A DNA stretch of 10,798 nt from Planctomycetaceae bacterium (lineage in GTDB: Bacteria > Planctomycetota > Planctomycetia > Pirellulales > UBA1268). Location: contig JAUWWJ010000022.1 of the NCBI GenBank assembly GCA_030616935.1, forward strand, positions 1 to 10,798, written 5' to 3'. This document shows, in pieces, positions 7,046 to 10,798 of the stretch. Position numbers and translations under genes: made by a program. The notes below the pieces were generated by a model. The model did no database searches and had not been told where the DNA came from. It worked only from the letters and a program-made list of their open reading frames with translations. Position 1 is the first letter of the stretch. Each line of letters starts with the position of its first letter.

Positions 7046-8548
7046 ATGTCTTCTCCGTCACCAATTGATACCGATCAGCCTTCGTCTACTGTCACTGCTC
7101 TTCTCCAGGCACGTCGAGATAAACTGGCAAAACTTCAAGAACTTGGGATCGATCCATGGGGCAGTCGATTCGATAACTCCCAAGCTGTTGCATCGATTCG
7201 AAAAGAGGGAGAATCCATCGCTCAGGATGCTGATGATGGGCCAACCGTTCGCGTTGCGGGCCGCATCATGCTACTCCGAAATGCTGGCCGATTGGTATTT
7301 CTTGATCTTGTTGACCGCACTGGCCGCCTTCAGGTCATGATCGGTAAAAAGCAGGTCGGCCCAGATGCCTGGCCAGTCGTAGGCTGCCTTGATCTTGGTG
7401 ATATTATTGGAGTCGAGGGCAGACTTGGTTATTCAAACTCTGGTGAAATGACAATCTTCGCCAGCAGTCTGACATTCCTCACAAAGTCACTTGAAACACC
7501 GCCCGATAAATATCACGGCCTCGTCGATCCAGAGTTGCGTCAACGGATGCGTTACCTCGATCTGATTCATGGTGAGGGTGTACGCGACAGATTTGTTGCT
7601 CGAAGCCGAATTATTGAGGCAATACGGCGTGTCCTTACCGACCGTGGGTATCTTGAAGTTGAAGGACCGACACTTCAAGAAACCGCTGGTGGAGCGGCAG
7701 CCCGTCCTTTCACAACCCATCACAATGCACTCGACATGCCACTGGTGATGCGAATCGCTTTAGAGCTCCACCTCAAACGATTGCTCGTTGGTGGCATGGA
7801 ACGAGTTTTCGAACTGGGTCGTGTCTATCGCAACGAAGGCATAAGCCCCCGACACAATCCTGAGTTCACCATGATGGAGGCATACGAGGCCTATGGTGAT
7901 TACGCCTCCATGATGGACCTGACAGAAGATGTACTCGTTGCAGCCGCTAAGGCCGCAGGCACACCGGAGACATTCAATTGGATGGGGCACGACGTCAGCC
8001 TAAAGCCACCCTTTCCTCGAAAGCGATACGATGACTTGCTTGCTGAGGTGACAGGCTGTGACCCAGAGGATCCAGCGAGCGTGGCGGCTGAGGCGTCAAA
8101 GCATGAAATTGAAACAGCAGGCCGGCACCCAGATGTCATCAAGAGTGAACTTTTTGAGGAAACAGTTGAAAAGACCCTATCCGGCCCAATCTTTGTCATT
8201 GATTATCCGGCTGCGGTCTGCCCACTGACCAAGAGAAAAAATGATGCTCCGGACATTGCCGAACGATTTGAGCTCTACGTTGCGGGTATGGAATTAGCGA
8301 ATGCCTATACAGAACTCAATGATCCTGATCTTCAGGAAGAGCTTTTTCGGACGCAATTAGCTGGTCTTTCAGACGATGAATCCATGGCTCGAATGGACCA
8401 TGATTTCATTAAATCACTTCGACACGGTATGCCACCAGCCGGTGGCCTCGGCATTGGAATTGATCGCCTTGTCATGTTCTTGACACAGGCCAGTTCAATC
8501 CGTGACGTCATCCTATTCCCGATTCATCGTCCCCACACTGGCGGCTGA
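7046..8548 (+). CDS. lysS: Lysyl-tRNA synthetase, class II
   Basis: This cytoplasmic enzyme charges tRNA-Lys with lysine at the cost of ATP. It has 500 residues, the normal length. Residues about 65-150 form the OB-fold anticodon-binding domain (VRVAGRIMLLRNAGRLVFLDLVD). The catalytic domain follows with VDPELRQRMRYLDLI, then GGAAARPFTTHHNALDMP and motif 2 (VFELGRVYRNEGISPRHNPEFTMMEAY, from residue 254). It ends with motif 3 (GGLGIGIDRLVMFL, from residue 466), which carries the ATP-binding Arg474. All motifs needed for activity are present, and the C-terminus is complete at RDVILFP. The ATG at 7046 agrees with family length. An AGGAAA lies about 15 nt upstream, rather far for an SD. The LolC/E-like permease begins 16 nt after the stop, so lysS is probably the first gene of a lysS-permease-lolD operon. 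Confidence 0.97.
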   Translation: MSSPSPIDTDQPSSTVTALLQARRDKLAKLQELGIDPWGSRFDNSQAVASIRKEGESIAQDADDGPTVRVAGRIMLLRNAGRLVFLDLVDRTGRLQVMIGKKQVGPDAWPVVGCLDLGDIIGVEGRLGYSNSGEMTIFASSLTFLTKSLETPPDKYHGLVDPELRQRMRYLDLIHGEGVRDRFVARSRIIEAIRRVLTDRGYLEVEGPTLQETAGGAAARPFTTHHNALDMPLVMRIALELHLKRLLVGGMERVFELGRVYRNEGISPRHNPEFTMMEAYEAYGDYASMMDLTEDVLVAAAKAAGTPETFNWMGHDVSLKPPFPRKRYDDLLAEVTGCDPEDPASVAAEASKHEIETAGRHPDVIKSELFEETVEKTLSGPIFVIDYPAAVCPLTKRKNDAPDIAERFELYVAGMELANAYTELNDPDLQEELFRTQLAGLSDDESMARMDHDFIKSLRHGMPPAGGLGIGIDRLVMFLTQASSIRDVILFPIHRPHTGG

Positions 8549-8564
8549 TGCTGCAATTGGCGCT

Positions 8565-10175
8565 ATGTACAAACTCCTTCTCTGTTGGCGATATCTTCGT
8601 ACGCGATGGATTGCACTGGCAAGCGTCATTAGTGTGACGCTCGGTGTGGCGACAATGATCGTCGTCAACGCCGTCATGGCTGGTTTTTCCAATGAGATGC
8701 AAACCCGTATCCATGGAATTCTCTCCGACATTGTTTTTGAAAGTCACTCTCTCTCTGGCTTTCAGGATCCACAATGGCACATCGATGAAATCAAACGAGC
8801 CGCAGGCGATCAGATAGCCGGTATGACTCCAACTGTTGCTGTGCCGGCCATGCTCAGTTTTCAGGTCCGTGGCCAGTGGGTTACACGACAAGTGATGTTC
8901 ATTGGGATCGATCCGAAAACCCACGCACAAGTAAGTGACTTTGGGAGATATCTTCAGCACCCTGCAAACCGGGAACAACTTTCTTTTGATCTACGAGAAG
9001 GTGGTTACGACACGATTGATAGTCAGAATCCAACCGAGACTCCAACCCGACCCGCTCTTGAACATGCCGGCTGGCCACATCGTCGAATGCGAGTGAATCG
9101 GGAACGTCTCTGGAAAGAGCGGCTCGATTCCAAAAAACCTACTGAGAACGCTCCAACACGCTCTGTTGACCAGCAGGTTGATGCCGTGCTTTCGGCAACC
9201 AGTCCTCGTGTTGACTCTTCGGAAACATATCCTGAAGCAGCATCCACGAATGAAAAGCGAACAAATCCATTCGAGGCCGCTCGGCCAAACCAAGGGCATG
9301 TCATGGACCTGGCTGAAGAACAGTTCACAGGTATTGTGCCTGGTATTGGATTGGCAAGCTTCCGAAACCGTCAGGGAGTTGATCAATTCCTCACACTGCC
9401 GGGTGACGATGTCAAAATAACTTTTCCGACAGCCGGCACGCCCCCTAAAGCTGTCAGTGACAATTTCACAATTGTTGATTTTTACGAAAGCAAAATGAGT
9501 GAATATGACTCGAACTTTGTTTTTGTTCCTATTGATGCACTCCAGCGAATGCGAGGCATGATTGATCCGCAAACGGGAATCCCTAGTGTGAATTCCATCC
9601 AGATTCGTCTCAAACCAAATGCGAAACTCAATGAGGTACGGGATCAGCTACGAGAAGTCTTTCCGGCAGATCTTTATGCAATCGCAACGTGGAAAGATAA
9701 ACAGGGGCCGCTTCTGTCAGCAGTTGACATGGAAATGGCTGTTCTCAATATCCTACTCTTCCTTATTATCGCCGTTGCAGGATTCGGTATTCTCGCAATC
9801 TTTTTTATGATTGTCGTTGAAAAGACACGTGATATTGGAATTCTGAAAGCTCTCGGAGCAACGTCTTCCGGTATTGCTGGAATTTTTCTGGGATACGGGC
9901 TTTTCCTTGGGCTTGTTGGTGCCGGTGCTGGTCTTGTTCTTGGCCTGAGTATCACCCAGAACATCAATCAAATTCGACAAGCCGTCGAATGGTGCACTGG
10001 GTCGAGAGTATTTGACCCATCCATTTACTACTTCTTTCAGATACCAACGATCATTGACCCAATGACAATTAGTTGGATCATCGTCGGTGCAGTAGCCATT
10101 GCTATTGGTTCAAGCGTCTTACCTGCTGTGCGAGCAGCCCGCCTCCATGCAGTCGAGGCTTTGCGTCATGAATGA
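8565..10175 (+). CDS. LolC/LolE-type lipoprotein-releasing ABC permease with large periplasmic insert
   Basis: This is an inner-membrane subunit of a Lol-type ABC system that extracts lipoproteins from the inner membrane for transfer towards the outer membrane. It has 536 residues against about 400-415 in typical LolC/E. Transmembrane segment 1 (about residues 14-38, WIALASVISVTLGVATMIVV) is followed by the MacB-like periplasmic domain. Three further segments lie at about 390-416, 437-463 and 502-525. The cytoplasmic coupling helix EKTRDIGILKALGATSSG is well conserved, and the end ALRHE is typical. The extra length is a polar, P/T/N/E-rich stretch from about residue 134 to 245, after GIDPKTHAQVSD and before FTGIVPGIGLA. 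I start at the ATG at 8565, 16 nt after lysS and just before TM1; the frame is open back to 8502, but that part would overlap lysS. The lolD start overlaps its stop by 8 nt. It may work as a homodimer, since no second permease is visible. Confidence 0.88.
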   Translation: MYKLLLCWRYLRTRWIALASVISVTLGVATMIVVNAVMAGFSNEMQTRIHGILSDIVFESHSLSGFQDPQWHIDEIKRAAGDQIAGMTPTVAVPAMLSFQVRGQWVTRQVMFIGIDPKTHAQVSDFGRYLQHPANREQLSFDLREGGYDTIDSQNPTETPTRPALEHAGWPHRRMRVNRERLWKERLDSKKPTENAPTRSVDQQVDAVLSATSPRVDSSETYPEAASTNEKRTNPFEAARPNQGHVMDLAEEQFTGIVPGIGLASFRNRQGVDQFLTLPGDDVKITFPTAGTPPKAVSDNFTIVDFYESKMSEYDSNFVFVPIDALQRMRGMIDPQTGIPSVNSIQIRLKPNAKLNEVRDQLREVFPADLYAIATWKDKQGPLLSAVDMEMAVLNILLFLIIAVAGFGILAIFFMIVVEKTRDIGILKALGATSSGIAGIFLGYGLFLGLVGAGAGLVLGLSITQNINQIRQAVEWCTGSRVFDPSIYYFFQIPTIIDPMTISWIIVGAVAIAIGSSVLPAVRAARLHAVEALRHE

Positions 10176-10798
10176 TTTGGAAACACCATTAAATAAGACG
10201 CCGATACTAGAAACTCGGCAAATCTATAAGCGGTATCAATCCGGGACAACTACTATGGAGGTTCTTCGGGGCGTTGACTTCTCACTGGAGCAGGGTGGCT
10301 TTCTTGCAGTGGTTGGTCAAAGCGGATCTGGCAAAAGCACACTGCTTCATGTCATGGGACTCCTTGATGCTCCTGACAGTGGTGAGGTCTGGATCAATGG
10401 ACAACGAATTGACAATCTTCCTGCTCGCGAAAAAGACCGACTCCGAAACAACTCGATTGGCATGGTCTTTCAGGCATACCACTTACTTCCTGAATTCACC
10501 GCTTTGGAAAATGTACTCGCACCCCTACTGATTCGGCATGGCGTATTCGATTGGTTCTCACAAAAACGAGTGGCACAAGAACAGGCTGAAGCGCTCCTCG
10601 AGCGATTTGGCCTGAGCGACAGGCTTCATCATCGGCCGAGACAGTTGTCCGGTGGCGAGATGCAGCGAGTGGCCATTGCCCGTGCTTTAATTACCAAGCC
10701 ACAAGTCTTGCTTGCTGACGAACCCACTGGCAACCTCGATGAAGAAAGTGGTGCGGGTATCATCGAAGCGCTGGCCGAGTTGAACCGTGACAACGGTC
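10168..10798 (+). CDS. lolD: LolD-type ABC transporter ATPase, 3' end cut by window
   Basis: This is the ATP-hydrolysing subunit that pairs with the upstream permease and powers lipoprotein release. The 210 visible residues contain Walker A GQSGSGKST (50-58), the Q-loop glutamine 102 in VFQAYHLLPEFTALENV, the signature LSGGE (160-164), Walker B VLLADEP with Glu185 (180-186) and the D-loop NLD (189-191). The H-loop and C-terminus lie beyond the window. The MGLLDAPDSGEV and FQ-HLLPEFTALENV blocks are typical of the LolD/MacB subfamily. The ATG at 10168 overlaps the permease stop (ATGAATGA), which indicates translational coupling. A MacB- or FtsE-like role is possible by sequence alone; the LolC/E-type partner favours LolD. 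Confidence 0.92.
   Translation, partial: MNDLETPLNKTPILETRQIYKRYQSGTTTMEVLRGVDFSLEQGGFLAVVGQSGSGKSTLLHVMGLLDAPDSGEVWINGQRIDNLPAREKDRLRNNSIGMVFQAYHLLPEFTALENVLAPLLIRHGVFDWFSQKRVAQEQAEALLERFGLSDRLHHRPRQLSGGEMQRVAIARALITKPQVLLADEPTGNLDEESGAGIIEALAELNRDNG

Noticed and set aside
8502..8564. In-frame ATG at 8502 as start of the Lol permease
   Set aside because: It would overlap lysS by 47 nt in another frame and add a non-hydrophobic leader. ATG 8565 sits directly before the first membrane segment.
8991..9572. 193-codon open frame antisense to the Lol permease
   Set aside because: It is a frame shadow of the low-complexity insert. Its translation has no recognisable domain or membrane plan, and the sense frame is clearly coding.

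Overview
The window carries eight protein genes with a cis-acting RNA, in about 10.8 kb of roughly 50 % GC DNA. It reads as a Gram-negative-type chromosomal region: it has an outer-membrane lipoprotein sorting (Lol) permease/ATPase pair, an exported lactonase-like protein and a single-chain glycine decarboxylase. The lysS-permease-ATPase order, the unusually large insert in the permease's periplasmic domain and the weak or absent Shine-Dalgarno (SD) sequences suggest Planctomycetota. This is an inference from style, not from a marker gene. No mobile element, CRISPR array, tRNA or rRNA was seen.

Left part (1-3730, all + strand): the 3' end of an ArsC-type arsenate reductase, then a good sigma70-like promoter (TTGCCG / 17 nt / TATGAT), a tandem glycine riboswitch (about 337-502), an expression platform, and gcvP starting at 609. 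A 55-codon membrane-protein gene follows 14 nt after gcvP. The platform shows a clear translational ON design. A 10-bp helix (496-505 with 599-608) would bury the gcvP SD. It uses the same strand that forms P1 of the second, glycine-binding aptamer, so glycine binding should free the ribosome site for the enzyme that degrades glycine.

Middle part (3708-6836): a 12-segment amino-acid permease (- strand) overlaps the small membrane gene tail to tail. It is divergent from an exported SMP-30/gluconolactonase-family protein (+ strand). Their shared 282-bp spacer has two perfect palindromes that look like operators. A VOC-family protein (- strand) that seems to lack the canonical metal ligands converges on the lactonase gene.

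Right part (7046-10798, + strand): lysS (class II lysyl-tRNA synthetase), a LolC/E-type permease with an insert of about 110-120 residues, and lolD (cut by the window end). They are packed with a 16-nt gap and an 8-nt overlap, as expected for one operon. The permease and LolD should form one inner-membrane complex that extracts lipoproteins. The link to lysS is genomic rather than mechanistic.

The most interesting element is the riboswitch with its visible SD-sequestering alternative helix.
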